Shown here: piece after piece, positions 47,084 to 55,282 of the stretch
Layout: every line of letters starts with the position of its first letter
How positions within the stretch are numbered: the first letter of the stretch is position 1
Assembly (NCBI RefSeq): GCF_026004115.1
Contig: NZ_BPIM01000001.1
Span: forward strand, 2,522,501-2,586,500
Direction of reading: 5' to 3'
Length of the DNA: 64,000 nucleotides
DNA from: Meiothermus sp.
GTDB taxonomy: Bacteria > Deinococcota > Deinococci > Deinococcales > Thermaceae
Program-made: the position numbers and the translations under genes
The notes under the pieces: generated by a model
Seen by the model: only the letters and a program-made list of their open reading frames with translations
Databases searched by the model: none
Told to the model about the DNA's origin: nothing

Positions 47084-47617
47084 TCAAGCAAAGAGTCCTT
47101 GCAACAACGGCTGGCCTTTGGGAACTTTGAAAGCCAGGTATTCGTCTTGTAAGCGGAATAAAACCAGCAGATGTTGGGGCGTTTGCAAACGCATAAACAA
47201 GGGCAGGACATAGCGGGCCTCGCCCCGTTCGATACGGGTGTGGCCCAGGGTGTAGGCCATAAAGAAATCCTGATCACTTTGCATCAGGCTGGCGGTATAG
47301 AAAATCATCAAATCGGCTTCTTCCTTATCGGCTCGAGCCAGGGCTTCCCAGACCAGTTCCTGAGCCTGGTGGGCGGTCAGGTATTCGCCCTGCACCAGGC
47401 CCAACCGTCCATAAAAGGCAGCAGGAAACCGCTTAAACTCGTAGTAAAACCCTTCTGGACTATGCCACCAGCGAACAATTTCGTTCTCGCCGGGATTGCC
47501 CTGGGCGCTCTCGAGGGCATACTCGCGGGCCAGCGCCAGGGGCTTCAGGTCGGGAAACTCGCCGGACTCCATACCCTCGAGCAGTTGCCGCTGGGGGTCT
47601 ATTTCAAATCCTGTCAT
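47084..47617 (-). CDS. protein of unknown function coupled to menG
   Basis: A 177-aa soluble protein, rich in aromatic residues (FYYEFKRFPAAFYGRLGLVQ), with no signal peptide, membrane segment or metal motif that I can recognise. It starts inside the last codons of the methyltransferase gene (four-base overlap), so the two are translated together. The coupling hints at a role near quinone metabolism, but nothing in the sequence supports a specific function. Confidence 0.65.
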   Translation of the reverse strand: MTGFEIDPQRQLLEGMESGEFPDLKPLALAREYALESAQGNPGENEIVRWWHSPEGFYYEFKRFPAAFYGRLGLVQGEYLTAHQAQELVWEALARADKEEADLMIFYTASLMQSDQDFFMAYTLGHTRIERGEARYVLPLFMRLQTPQHLLVLFRLQDEYLAFKVPKGQPLLQGLFA

Positions 47618-48378
47618 GGCTGTTTACCTGAATGAAACTCCCCGCTACGGGTGATTAGCGAAGGTGAGGTCAAAACGGGCTTGTCTCCAGTATGCAGCGC
47701 GGTGATGCCCCCGGTGAAAAGCTGATAGCGGGTGCTAAAGCCTGCTTTACTCATCATATTTGCAAGGGTTGGAGGATCTGGGAAGCGTTCCACCGATTCT
47801 GGCAGGTAGCGGTAGGCCGAGGCACTGCCGGAAATTAACCCACCGATCAGCGGCAGGATGCGGGTGAAGTAGAACCGGTACAGGACCCCAAGGCCACTTT
47901 TAGGCGGTGGCGGAAACTCCAGAATGCACAGCCTTCCACCGGGCCTAATCACCCGGTACAGTTCGGCCAGCGCTCTGGGGTAGTCGGCAAAGTTGCGGAA
48001 GCCGAACGCGATGGTCACGGCATCGAAGTGCTCGTCGGGGAAGGGCAGCATAAGAGCATCGGCTTCCACAAAAGGAATCGAAAGCCCTGCTTTTTGGGCT
48101 TTTTGTCGGGCCAGCTCGAGCATCGGGGGCGCAAAATCGCCGCCAATCACCTCGGTCTGAGGTGCAACTTTCTTTAACAGCAAAGCAATATCACCGGTAC
48201 CGGTAGCCAGGTCGAGGATGCGTCCTGGATTTTTCTCCAGGGCGGCCTTTACTGCGGCTACACGCCAGACCCGATCCACCCCTGCAGAAAGTATCCGGTT
48301 GAGCAGGTCGTAGCGTGGGGCAATCTCGGAAAACATTTTTTGAATGGCCTGGGCTTTGGCCTCGGTAGCGTTTTGCAC
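47614..48378 (-). CDS. menG: demethylmenaquinone methyltransferase (UbiE/MenG)
   Basis: A 254-aa SAM-dependent methyltransferase with the UbiE signatures: IQKMFSEIAPRYDLLNRILS at the N-terminus, motif I ILDLATGTGDIALLL and IAFGFRNFADYPRALAELYR. It methylates demethylmenaquinone to menaquinone, the quinone of this phylum. The reading frame starts just upstream of the divergent ABC permease region. Confidence 0.93.
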   Translation of the reverse strand: MQNATEAKAQAIQKMFSEIAPRYDLLNRILSAGVDRVWRVAAVKAALEKNPGRILDLATGTGDIALLLKKVAPQTEVIGGDFAPPMLELARQKAQKAGLSIPFVEADALMLPFPDEHFDAVTIAFGFRNFADYPRALAELYRVIRPGGRLCILEFPPPPKSGLGVLYRFYFTRILPLIGGLISGSASAYRYLPESVERFPDPPTLANMMSKAGFSTRYQLFTGGITALHTGDKPVLTSPSLITRSGEFHSGKQP

Positions 48379-48548
48379 TCACAAAGTTTAGCACTGTGGA
48401 AGTTGGGTGGATTGGAGTGGACTGCAAAGTCGGGGGGTTGAAACGTGGTCCGAATTTGATAATCAATGCAAGTGGCGATGACAATTGCCTAGCCTGCGAA
48501 CTACTACCCAAATGGTGCTCGCGGTGTAGAATCCGCTCTGAGGAACTT

Positions 48549-50423
48549 ATGAGTCGGTATTGGTTTTTGATGGTGGGGGGGCTGGTGCTGTTGATCATGA
48601 TCCTGGCTCCCTGGGCAGTTCCGCTACGGGAGTTCGACGGTACGGGCTACCTGCTCAATCCGCTGGGGGTCATGAATCCCAAGGGCCTAACCCTGCCGGA
48701 AGGTCTGACCTTCAACTGGCTTGGGGTTGCTTTTGGTTTGTGGATCCTGCTGCTGCTGGCAGCCAGCGCGGCGCTATTTGTGCCCAATGCAGAAACCAGG
48801 GCTCGAGTGCTTTATATCCTGGGTGGCATTGGTATAGCTATTTTTGCCATTGAGGCGCTTCTTTTTTACCAGGCGATCAATACTTTAAACGATGCGGCTG
48901 TTGCTGCTGGGGCACGTCGCCCACCCCTGCGGCGATTTGCGCTATCGCTGGGTATCTATGCTGGATTTTTCTACTCTCTGGGGCTGCTGTTATTGGCCCG
49001 AATGCAGCTACCGGGCGGCCTGGCCTTCCTGGTGCGTTTTCGGGGCGTGGTGGTGCCCATCGTTTCGCTGTTGCTGGCGGTGGTGATAGGGGCAGTGGTA
49101 GTGGCCATTCTGCGGCCCGGTCTGGGTACCCAAGGGGTAGAAGGGCTGGGGCTGCGTGAGCTGATTGCAGGGAAACTTGATCTGGTGACCTATACTTTCC
49201 AGATTTTGTTCAGCCCTATCCTGAACGTGACCGGCATCTTTACCAGCCTGGGCTTTGCCACCCCCCTTATTTTTACCGGCCTTGCGGTAGCCTTTGGGTT
49301 CCGTGCTGGGATGTTTAATATCGGCGCGCCCGGCCAGCTTACGATGGGTGCGCTCTTTGCCATGTTGGCGGGTGTGTATCTGCCGCTGCCGGGCTGGTTG
49401 TTGCTACCTGTGGCCATCGCAGCAGCAGCGTTGGGAGGGGCCTTGTGGGGGGGTATTGTGGGCTGGCTCAAGGCCCGCTTTGGCGCCAACGAGGTCATCA
49501 ATACCATCATGATGAACTACATTGCGGCCTCGGTGCTGCTGTTCATGATTGCTGCCAACGAGTACCGCTTTTTTGGACAAACCGTGCGCCTGCCCTTCAA
49601 AGCCGAGGGTTTTGAGGGGCGCAGTGAGGAAATGCAAGAAGGGGCCCGAATCCCCTTGATGATCAATATCATCGCGCCCAATGGCACTTTTTCTTGGGCC
49701 CTGCCGCTTGCAGTGATAGCCAGCCTGGGGGTTTATTACGCTCTAAGGCGATTAGATTTGGGAAGGCGTTTGCTGTTTTCGCTGGGTGCGCTGGTGCTGG
49801 GGTTTGTGGTGGGGGGTTTTTTGCCCGGTTTTCCGGTCACCATCAGTTCGGCGCTGGCCTCGCAGTTGCTCAACGGTTCGTTCTTGATTGCCGTTCTTGC
49901 ACTGCTGTTTTACAACTTCTACCTGTTCCGCACCTCGGCCGGTTACGAGCTACGGGCTACCGGTCTGGCACCTAAAGCCGCCGAATATGCAGGGGTTAAC
50001 CTGAGGCGAAAAATGATTCTGGCCATGGTGATTTCCGGTGCGCTGGCCGGCCTGGCCGCCACGCACTATGTGCTGGGGGCCGGTATGGACGGCACCTATC
50101 GGCTCAAGACCGCCATTCCCTCGAGCGTAGGTTTCGACGGCATCGCGGTGGCCCTGATGGGCCAGAACATGCCCCTGGGCATCTTTCTCTCGGCCACCCT
50201 GTTTGGGGTACTGCTGGCCGGCGGGGTCTCGCTGAACGCGCAACTCGGTATCAGCAACCAGATTATCCAGGTCTTGCAGGCCCTGATTATCCTTTTTATC
50301 GCGGTAGGAGGGTTGCTGCCCCGCTACTTTACCGATCCCCTGCGGGCAGCCCAGGTGGAAACCGAGGCCAAAGCCGAACAGGAGGCCCGCCAGGCCAAGT
50401 CCGCACCGGCGGCAGGAGACTAA
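48549..50423 (+). CDS. ABC transporter permease, nucleoside/BMP type (large subunit)
   Basis: About 624 aa, polytopic, with four or more extra N-terminal helices before a branched-chain/nucleoside permease core (GFRAGMFNIGAPGQLTMGAL, ANEVINTIMMNYIAASVLLF, AEYAGVNLRRKMILAMVISG). The NIGAPGQ and NEVINTIMMNY signatures are those of YufP/NupB-type permeases that work with a BMP-family binding lipoprotein. The start is ATG 48549, with GAGGAA upstream; the frame is open further. Neither the ATPase nor the binding protein is in this operon. It is followed after four nt by the second permease. Confidence 0.88.
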   Translation: MSRYWFLMVGGLVLLIMILAPWAVPLREFDGTGYLLNPLGVMNPKGLTLPEGLTFNWLGVAFGLWILLLLAASAALFVPNAETRARVLYILGGIGIAIFAIEALLFYQAINTLNDAAVAAGARRPPLRRFALSLGIYAGFFYSLGLLLLARMQLPGGLAFLVRFRGVVVPIVSLLLAVVIGAVVVAILRPGLGTQGVEGLGLRELIAGKLDLVTYTFQILFSPILNVTGIFTSLGFATPLIFTGLAVAFGFRAGMFNIGAPGQLTMGALFAMLAGVYLPLPGWLLLPVAIAAAALGGALWGGIVGWLKARFGANEVINTIMMNYIAASVLLFMIAANEYRFFGQTVRLPFKAEGFEGRSEEMQEGARIPLMINIIAPNGTFSWALPLAVIASLGVYYALRRLDLGRRLLFSLGALVLGFVVGGFLPGFPVTISSALASQLLNGSFLIAVLALLFYNFYLFRTSAGYELRATGLAPKAAEYAGVNLRRKMILAMVISGALAGLAATHYVLGAGMDGTYRLKTAIPSSVGFDGIAVALMGQNMPLGIFLSATLFGVLLAGGVSLNAQLGISNQIIQVLQALIILFIAVGGLLPRYFTDPLRAAQVETEAKAEQEARQAKSAPAAGD

Positions 50424-50427
50424 CCGT

Positions 50428-51339
50428 ATGGAAATCGTCATTGCGCTTTTCTTCTCAACCCTGCGGCAAGCCGCCCCACTTTTGCTGACCTCGCTGGGCG
50501 GACTGTTCTCCGAGCGCAGCGGGGTGGTGAATATCGCCCTCGAGGGCATGATTCTGTTCGGCGCGGCGGCAGCAGCCATTACGGTCAACCGCATCGAGGT
50601 GGCTACAGGGGGCCTCGAGGCTTTCTGGATTCCCTGGGTGGGGTTGCTGGCTGGGGCCACAGTAGGCGGCCTGGTGGGTCTGGTTCATGCCGTTGCCTCC
50701 ATCAAGTACCGCGCCGATCAGATTGTCTCCGGTACCGCCATCAACATTGCGGCCCTGGGGGCGCCCTCGATTGTCTTGCAGGTGCTCTACAACAACACCT
50801 CCACTTCCAAGGAAGTGCAGAACCGGCTGCCCAATGTAGATCTGGGGCCTAGCAGCGTTTCTATTCTGGTAATTTTGGCCTTTTTGCTGGTGCCGGTGGT
50901 CTGGTGGGTGTTGTTCAAAACCCCCTGGGGCTTGCGTTTGCGGGCGGTGGGCGAGCACCCCGAAGCAGCCGAGACCATGGGGGTCAACGTGATTCGTATG
51001 CGCTACACCGCTGTAATTTTGTCGGGGGTGCTGGCCGGGATTGCCGGTGCATATCTCTCGATTGGGTTCCTCAACCAGTTCATTCGGGCCATGAGCGCTG
51101 GGGCCGGTTTTATTGCCCTGGCTGCGCTCATTTTTGGTAAGTGGCATCCGTTTGGGGTGCTGGGGGCTACCTTGTTGTTTGGCTTTGCCCAGGCCCTGGC
51201 CATCCAGCTTCAAGGTGGGGATATTTTGCCGGCCACCATCGTGCAAGCCCTGCCCTTCATCCTGACCATGCTGGTGCTGGCAGGCTTTATCGGGCGGAGC
51301 CGTCCGCCGGCGGCGGTGGGCAAACCCTACGATAAATAG
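50428..51339 (+). CDS. ABC transporter permease, nucleoside/BMP type (second subunit)
   Basis: A 303-aa polytopic permease of the YufQ/NupC type. LTSLGGLFSERSGVVNIALE is the family hallmark, followed by RADQIVSGTAINIAALGAPS and LRLRAVGEHPEAAETMGVNV (the loop contacting the ATPase). It forms a heterodimer with the protein encoded four nt upstream. Substrate is most likely nucleosides or purines by family. Confidence 0.9.
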   Translation: MEIVIALFFSTLRQAAPLLLTSLGGLFSERSGVVNIALEGMILFGAAAAAITVNRIEVATGGLEAFWIPWVGLLAGATVGGLVGLVHAVASIKYRADQIVSGTAINIAALGAPSIVLQVLYNNTSTSKEVQNRLPNVDLGPSSVSILVILAFLLVPVVWWVLFKTPWGLRLRAVGEHPEAAETMGVNVIRMRYTAVILSGVLAGIAGAYLSIGFLNQFIRAMSAGAGFIALAALIFGKWHPFGVLGATLLFGFAQALAIQLQGGDILPATIVQALPFILTMLVLAGFIGRSRPPAAVGKPYDK

Positions 51340-51369
51340 GGCAGAGGGATCAGGGGTAATGTGCGGGCC

Positions 51370-51984
51370 CTATGGCTCGAAGGCCCGGGTGGGCACCAGT
51401 TGCACGTACGCTACCGCCCGGGCAACCGTGGAGAAACCCAGCAGGAGCAGGTACATGGCGACCTGGAAGGGTAGCCAGGTGGACAGGGTCGAGACCAGCA
51501 CGAGCGACTCGAGGACGGCAATCAGCAGGAGGTGGTTCAAAAGCCCTCCCTGTTGCATCAAATCCCAGCCCTTGCGAATCGCTTTGGGCCAGGTCTGGTC
51601 GTCGTCGACCATAATTTGAAAGGTATAAAACCACAGCAGGTTGATGGCGGCCAGACCCAAATACCCCAGCAAAGAAGCCAGCAGGGCGTTCGGCACAGCA
51701 ACAGGGAGGCCCACCACAAACGCCGCCAGGGCGCTGGCCACAAATACGATGCCGGCCACGATGTTGTGTGCGGTGGTGTTGCCCCAGAGGGCTTCGGGGT
51801 TCCACACGCCGGTACGGGCATACCTCATCAGCACGGTGTAGATGCCTACCTGCATGGGCCCGGCCATCAGGCCAAGGGTAAAAACGCTGACCAGCAGGGC
51901 CTGCACCAGCAACCACACAATGCCCACGGGGTGCTGGGCCAAAAGCCCGAAGCTATGGGTAAGTACCCGACCGACATTAAGCAC
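51370..51984 (-). CDS. integral membrane protein of unknown function
   Basis: About 204 aa with five or six membrane helices (for example GIVWLLVQALLVSVFTLGLM and HLLLIAVLESLVLVS) and a short polar loop FQIMVDDDQTWPKAIRKGWD. That loop resembles the DUF975/YciC-like membrane family, in which a conserved region faces the cytoplasm. I chose GTG 51984 (LNVGRVLTHSFG…), with GGAGGTG just upstream; the frame is open to 52062. Convergent with the ABC permease operon. Function unknown. Confidence 0.65.
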   Translation of the reverse strand: MLNVGRVLTHSFGLLAQHPVGIVWLLVQALLVSVFTLGLMAGPMQVGIYTVLMRYARTGVWNPEALWGNTTAHNIVAGIVFVASALAAFVVGLPVAVPNALLASLLGYLGLAAINLLWFYTFQIMVDDDQTWPKAIRKGWDLMQQGGLLNHLLLIAVLESLVLVSTLSTWLPFQVAMYLLLLGFSTVARAVAYVQLVPTRAFEP

Positions 51985-52178
51985 CCTGCACCTCCGGCCA
52001 TCCGATAGGTATTGGGTTGCCTGGGTCTGTTGTAGCGGGCATGGTCGCACCAAGTCTAGCAAAGCATCGGCATTTCAAGACACGACCTGGTGGGTTGGCG
52101 TCATGGGCAGGTCTGTCTGTCCAGGTAAATCGGCGGCTGGGCACATTTTCAGCCAGCCTGAAGAAATTGCAGAAGGTT

Positions 52179-52961
52179 CTATCGCTCCTGCTTAAGTTCA
52201 CTCTTGTGTACCGTTACCCAGCTGCCTTCCTCGGTAATCAGATCCACAGTTCCGGCCAGGGGGTTGAGCTTGGCGACCTTGCCGCAGGTGCCCTGGATGC
52301 TACAGGCTTTAGAATTCTTTCGGGGCAGGTCGGCCAGAAGCTCCTGGTAGTGTTCGTGTTCGTACTGCAAGCAACACAGCAGGCGCCCACAGGGCCCTGA
52401 GATTTTTTCCGGGGAGAGGGGAAGCTGCTGGTCGCGGGCCATCTTGATGGAGACCTGGGCAAAGTCCTGGAGCCAGCTCGAGCAGCACGACTCCATTCCG
52501 CAGGCCCCCAGGGTGCCCAGGTAGGCGGTCTGGTCGCGGGGGCCCAGGGCAATGAACTCCACTCGAGCCCCCGCCAGCTTGTTCAGTTCGTTGACCCAGC
52601 GCCGCAGGTCTATGCGCTCCTCGGCGGAGTAGTGCACCGAGATGTGGTTGCCGTCCAGGGTGAACTCGCAGCCCAGCACTTTGGCCCGGATGCCCTCGCG
52701 GCGCAGGCGGGCTTTGAGCCACCACTGTACCTCTTCGCCGCGGGTTTTCAGGTTGGCATGGTTATCCAGGTCTTCTGGGGTAGCGACGCGCACCACTTCG
52801 CCCACAGCGTTGCCCAGGTGGGGTTCAGTGCGCACCTTGGCGAGTTCTAGCCCCCGTGCGGTTCGCACCACCACCCAGCTACCGACCGGAGGGGGCAGGT
52901 CGCTATACTTGTAGTCGTAAATTTTGGGGCCATGCGTGAATCGCACGCCAACACATTCCAT
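52179..52961 (-). CDS. PSP1 domain protein (YaaT/RicT-like)
   Basis: A 260-aa PSP1 family protein starting MECVGVRFTHGPKIYDY. Its Cys-rich core (GACGMESCCSSWLQDF and SGPCGRLLCCLQYEHEHYQE) matches Bacillus YaaT/RicT, which with RicA and RicF carries Fe-S clusters and affects RNase Y, sporulation and competence. Gene order holB then yaaT is widely conserved in bacteria and holds here, with a repeat element inserted between them. An AGGAGG ribosome site lies five nt before the ATG. Confidence 0.88.
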   Translation of the reverse strand: MECVGVRFTHGPKIYDYKYSDLPPPVGSWVVVRTARGLELAKVRTEPHLGNAVGEVVRVATPEDLDNHANLKTRGEEVQWWLKARLRREGIRAKVLGCEFTLDGNHISVHYSAEERIDLRRWVNELNKLAGARVEFIALGPRDQTAYLGTLGACGMESCCSSWLQDFAQVSIKMARDQQLPLSPEKISGPCGRLLCCLQYEHEHYQELLADLPRKNSKACSIQGTCGKVAKLNPLAGTVDLITEEGSWVTVHKSELKQER

Positions 52962-53009
52962 GAAAACCTCCTAAAAGGGCCAGCCGCCTGTGGCCCGCGA
53001 GTCGTCATA

Positions 53010-53135
53010 ATACCGGATTCAAAAAGATAGTCACTTAAACCAAAAAACCAGAGGCTATCTTTTTGAATCCTAGAGCACTCCTTTCAGTCGGGTTAGTTCG
53101 TCACTGAACAGTGACGAACTAACCGAATCTGGTAT
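53010..53135 (+). repeat. interspersed palindromic repeat, family 1, copy B
   Basis: 126 bp with ends ATACCGGATTC and GAATCTGGTAT. Stem 1 is 14 bp (GATTCAAAAAGATA with TATCTTTTTGAATC). Stem 2 is a 15-bp perfect hairpin with a 2-nt loop (GTTAGTTCGTCACTG and CAGTGACGAACTAAC). The same architecture occurs in copy A (34028-34345). Here it lies between holB and yaaT, so it would be in their transcript and could fold as RNA. Confidence 0.88.
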
Positions 53136-53196
53136 AAGACGGATTGCGCAGCCCATGCAATCCGAGTCTAGAGTAAAGCAGATTGACTCTAGAAAT

Positions 53197-54075
53197 CTAG
53201 AGCCGCACCAGCTTGAGGGCCAGCCAGGTCTGGACCAGATCCTCACTCACATAAGCGGAAAGGGCGTCCTGGGTGCGGCTTAGAGCCTCGAGGGCCTCTT
53301 TGTGGGCCGGGCTTTCCATTTGAAGCTGTCCCAGCCGCCGACCCAGGTAGGGGAGGGCATCGTCCGCCTCCAGTAGAAGCTTCAGGGCCTCTAGGGTGGG
53401 GGCAGGCCCGGCCCGCATGGCTTCCAGTACCCCCTGGACACGGCTTTCGAGCCGGGCAAACTCGGCGGGATGCTCCAGCGCCCAGCGCACTTTACCCGGC
53501 GACCCCTGAGCAAACGCCAGTACCTCGGGGTCGGTGGTCAGGGTGCGAAGCTCGGCCTCGGGCAAAGGGGAGAAACCGACCTCGAGGCTCCGGCTGGCCA
53601 GGGTGGGCAGCACCAGCTCGCGGCTGGGGGCCACCAGAATCAACCGGGCAAAAGCCGGGGGCTCTTCCAGCACCTTCAGCAGGGCATTGGCGGCAGACTC
53701 CCCCAGCCAGTGCGCCCCATCAATGACCGCAACCTTGGTCTTGAAGCGGGGGTAGGTGGCGATCCAGTCCAGCAAGCTGGTTTCCTCGCTGCCCTCGCGG
53801 GGTGCAATTTGCTCGAGGCGGATTTGCAGAAGGCGGGCTTTTCTGCCGGTCTTGGTCTCGGTCTGGGGGGCAATTTCCAGGTAGTCGGCGTGGGGCTCGA
53901 GGCGGCAAGAGGCACAGCGACCACAGGGCGGAAACCCCCCTTCGCAGTTGAGCCCCGCGGCAAACCACCTCGCTACCGTCCGGCGCCCCACCCCTTCCGG
54001 GCCGGTAAAGAGCAAGGTTTGCGCCTGCAGCCTGGGCAATAGCTCGAGAATTCTTTGATGGCCGAGGATTTGCAT
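53197..54075 (-). CDS. holB: DNA polymerase III delta-prime subunit
   Basis: A 292-aa clamp-loader AAA+ protein. The P-loop is replaced by TGPEGVGRRTVA, and the delta/tau-type zinc cluster is CEGGFPPCGRCASC. AHWLGESAANALLKVLEEPP is the SRC-type/Walker B region. It is a structural subunit of the clamp loader that loads the beta clamp. Gene order with yaaT is conserved. Confidence 0.9.
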   Translation of the reverse strand: MQILGHQRILELLPRLQAQTLLFTGPEGVGRRTVARWFAAGLNCEGGFPPCGRCASCRLEPHADYLEIAPQTETKTGRKARLLQIRLEQIAPREGSEETSLLDWIATYPRFKTKVAVIDGAHWLGESAANALLKVLEEPPAFARLILVAPSRELVLPTLASRSLEVGFSPLPEAELRTLTTDPEVLAFAQGSPGKVRWALEHPAEFARLESRVQGVLEAMRAGPAPTLEALKLLLEADDALPYLGRRLGQLQMESPAHKEALEALSRTQDALSAYVSEDLVQTWLALKLVRL

Positions 54076-54211
54076 GGCTGTTTGTCTAAGAAGATAAAAA
54101 ACAGTATAGGTATGCCATTGGACGGGTCAGACCATCATCTTGCGGTTGCTTTCGGCCTTCGGCTTTGAGTTTTGGGCCGCACTAGGGCACAATTTTAGAG
54201 GCACTTTTCCG

Positions 54212-54985
54212 CTACTTTCCGAGCACCAGCCGCTCGTAGAGCCACATGGGGAACTGCTCGTGGTGCAGGCGTGCTAGCACGTGCTCGAGGTTGTACTTGG
54301 CGCGGAAGAACTCCACGGTGTCTTCTTCGGGATCCCAGATGGCGTAGGCCGCTCCGGTCACGCCGTCCCGGGGCTGGCCGGTGGAGCCGGGGTTGATGAT
54401 GGCCCTGGCCTTGGGCGCCACGATGAGCTCGCCGCCGTTGGCGTAGCGCTGGTAGCGTACCCAACGCCCCTGGGGGGTGCTGACATCGGCGGTGGTGGCC
54501 TGGCCGCGCACGGTGGTGCTTTCCAGGCTCAGGTAGCTACCGGCCAGGTGGGTGTGCCCGTGGAAAATCCAGCGGTGGCTCACCCGGTTGAACACCTCCC
54601 GGGCCTGCTCCACCTCTTCCAGGTAGGCCAGCGGATCCAGCGGACTGCCGTGGACCAGCAGCGCACCCTCGACCTCTACGGTCCAGGGCAGCCTGGACAG
54701 ATACTCGCGGTTCTCGGGGCTGATGCGCTCGGCTTGCCAGGACAAAATTTCCAGCACCGGCCCCTCAATCTGCATGGATTTGATTTCTAGCAGCCAGATG
54801 TCGTGGTTGCCCATTACGCCCTTAGCGTTCACCGAGCGCAACCAGTCCAGTACCCGGTTGACATCGGGGTAGTAGCCCACCGCATCGCCCAGAAAGAGTA
54901 CCTGGTCGTAGCCCCAGGCTTCCTTGAGGACGGCCTCGAGGGCGGGCCAGTTGCCGTGAAGGTCAGACACAATCAGGTAGCGCAC
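54212..54985 (-). CDS. metallophosphoesterase (calcineurin-like)
   Basis: A 257-aa protein with the metal-binding motifs of the YfcE/MJ0936 group: VSDLHGNWPALEAVL, LGDAVGYYPD, GNHDIWLLE, VHGSPLDP and HGHTHLAGS. It ends INPGSTGQPRDG, a typical family C-terminal turn. It is a likely cytoplasmic phosphodiesterase or phosphatase; substrate unknown. It starts GTG (MRYLIVSDLHG), with TATGAT nine nt upstream. Confidence 0.88.
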   Translation of the reverse strand: MRYLIVSDLHGNWPALEAVLKEAWGYDQVLFLGDAVGYYPDVNRVLDWLRSVNAKGVMGNHDIWLLEIKSMQIEGPVLEILSWQAERISPENREYLSRLPWTVEVEGALLVHGSPLDPLAYLEEVEQAREVFNRVSHRWIFHGHTHLAGSYLSLESTTVRGQATTADVSTPQGRWVRYQRYANGGELIVAPKARAIINPGSTGQPRDGVTGAAYAIWDPEEDTVEFFRAKYNLEHVLARLHHEQFPMWLYERLVLGK

Positions 54986-55282
54986 AACACCCCCATCATA
55001 CCTAGCCTTTGTGGAAAAGCGTTGTGAAACCAGGAGGGCATACCAGGTCGAACAATTTTTTTCTCATCCCTTCACTTCATGCTAAGTGCGCCCACGTTAG
55101 ATTTTTGTGGTGACGGTCTCGGTGAAAGAAGTGGCCGGTCTTTAAAGCGGCGCAGCTTATGGGCTCCCCTTTTCGGGTAGAGCAAATTCCTAACGTTGTT
55201 GTACTTAGCAGTACCCTCCCGATTAGGCGGGCCATTTTAAGCTGGGTAAGAAAATGTCCAGCCGGGTTGTTTAGGGTGCAGG

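Noticed and set aside
55028-55282. Possible RNA gene between the phosphoesterase and the acyl-CoA synthetase
   Set aside because: No tRNA, stable fold or promoter-terminator pair could be recognised; left unannotated.
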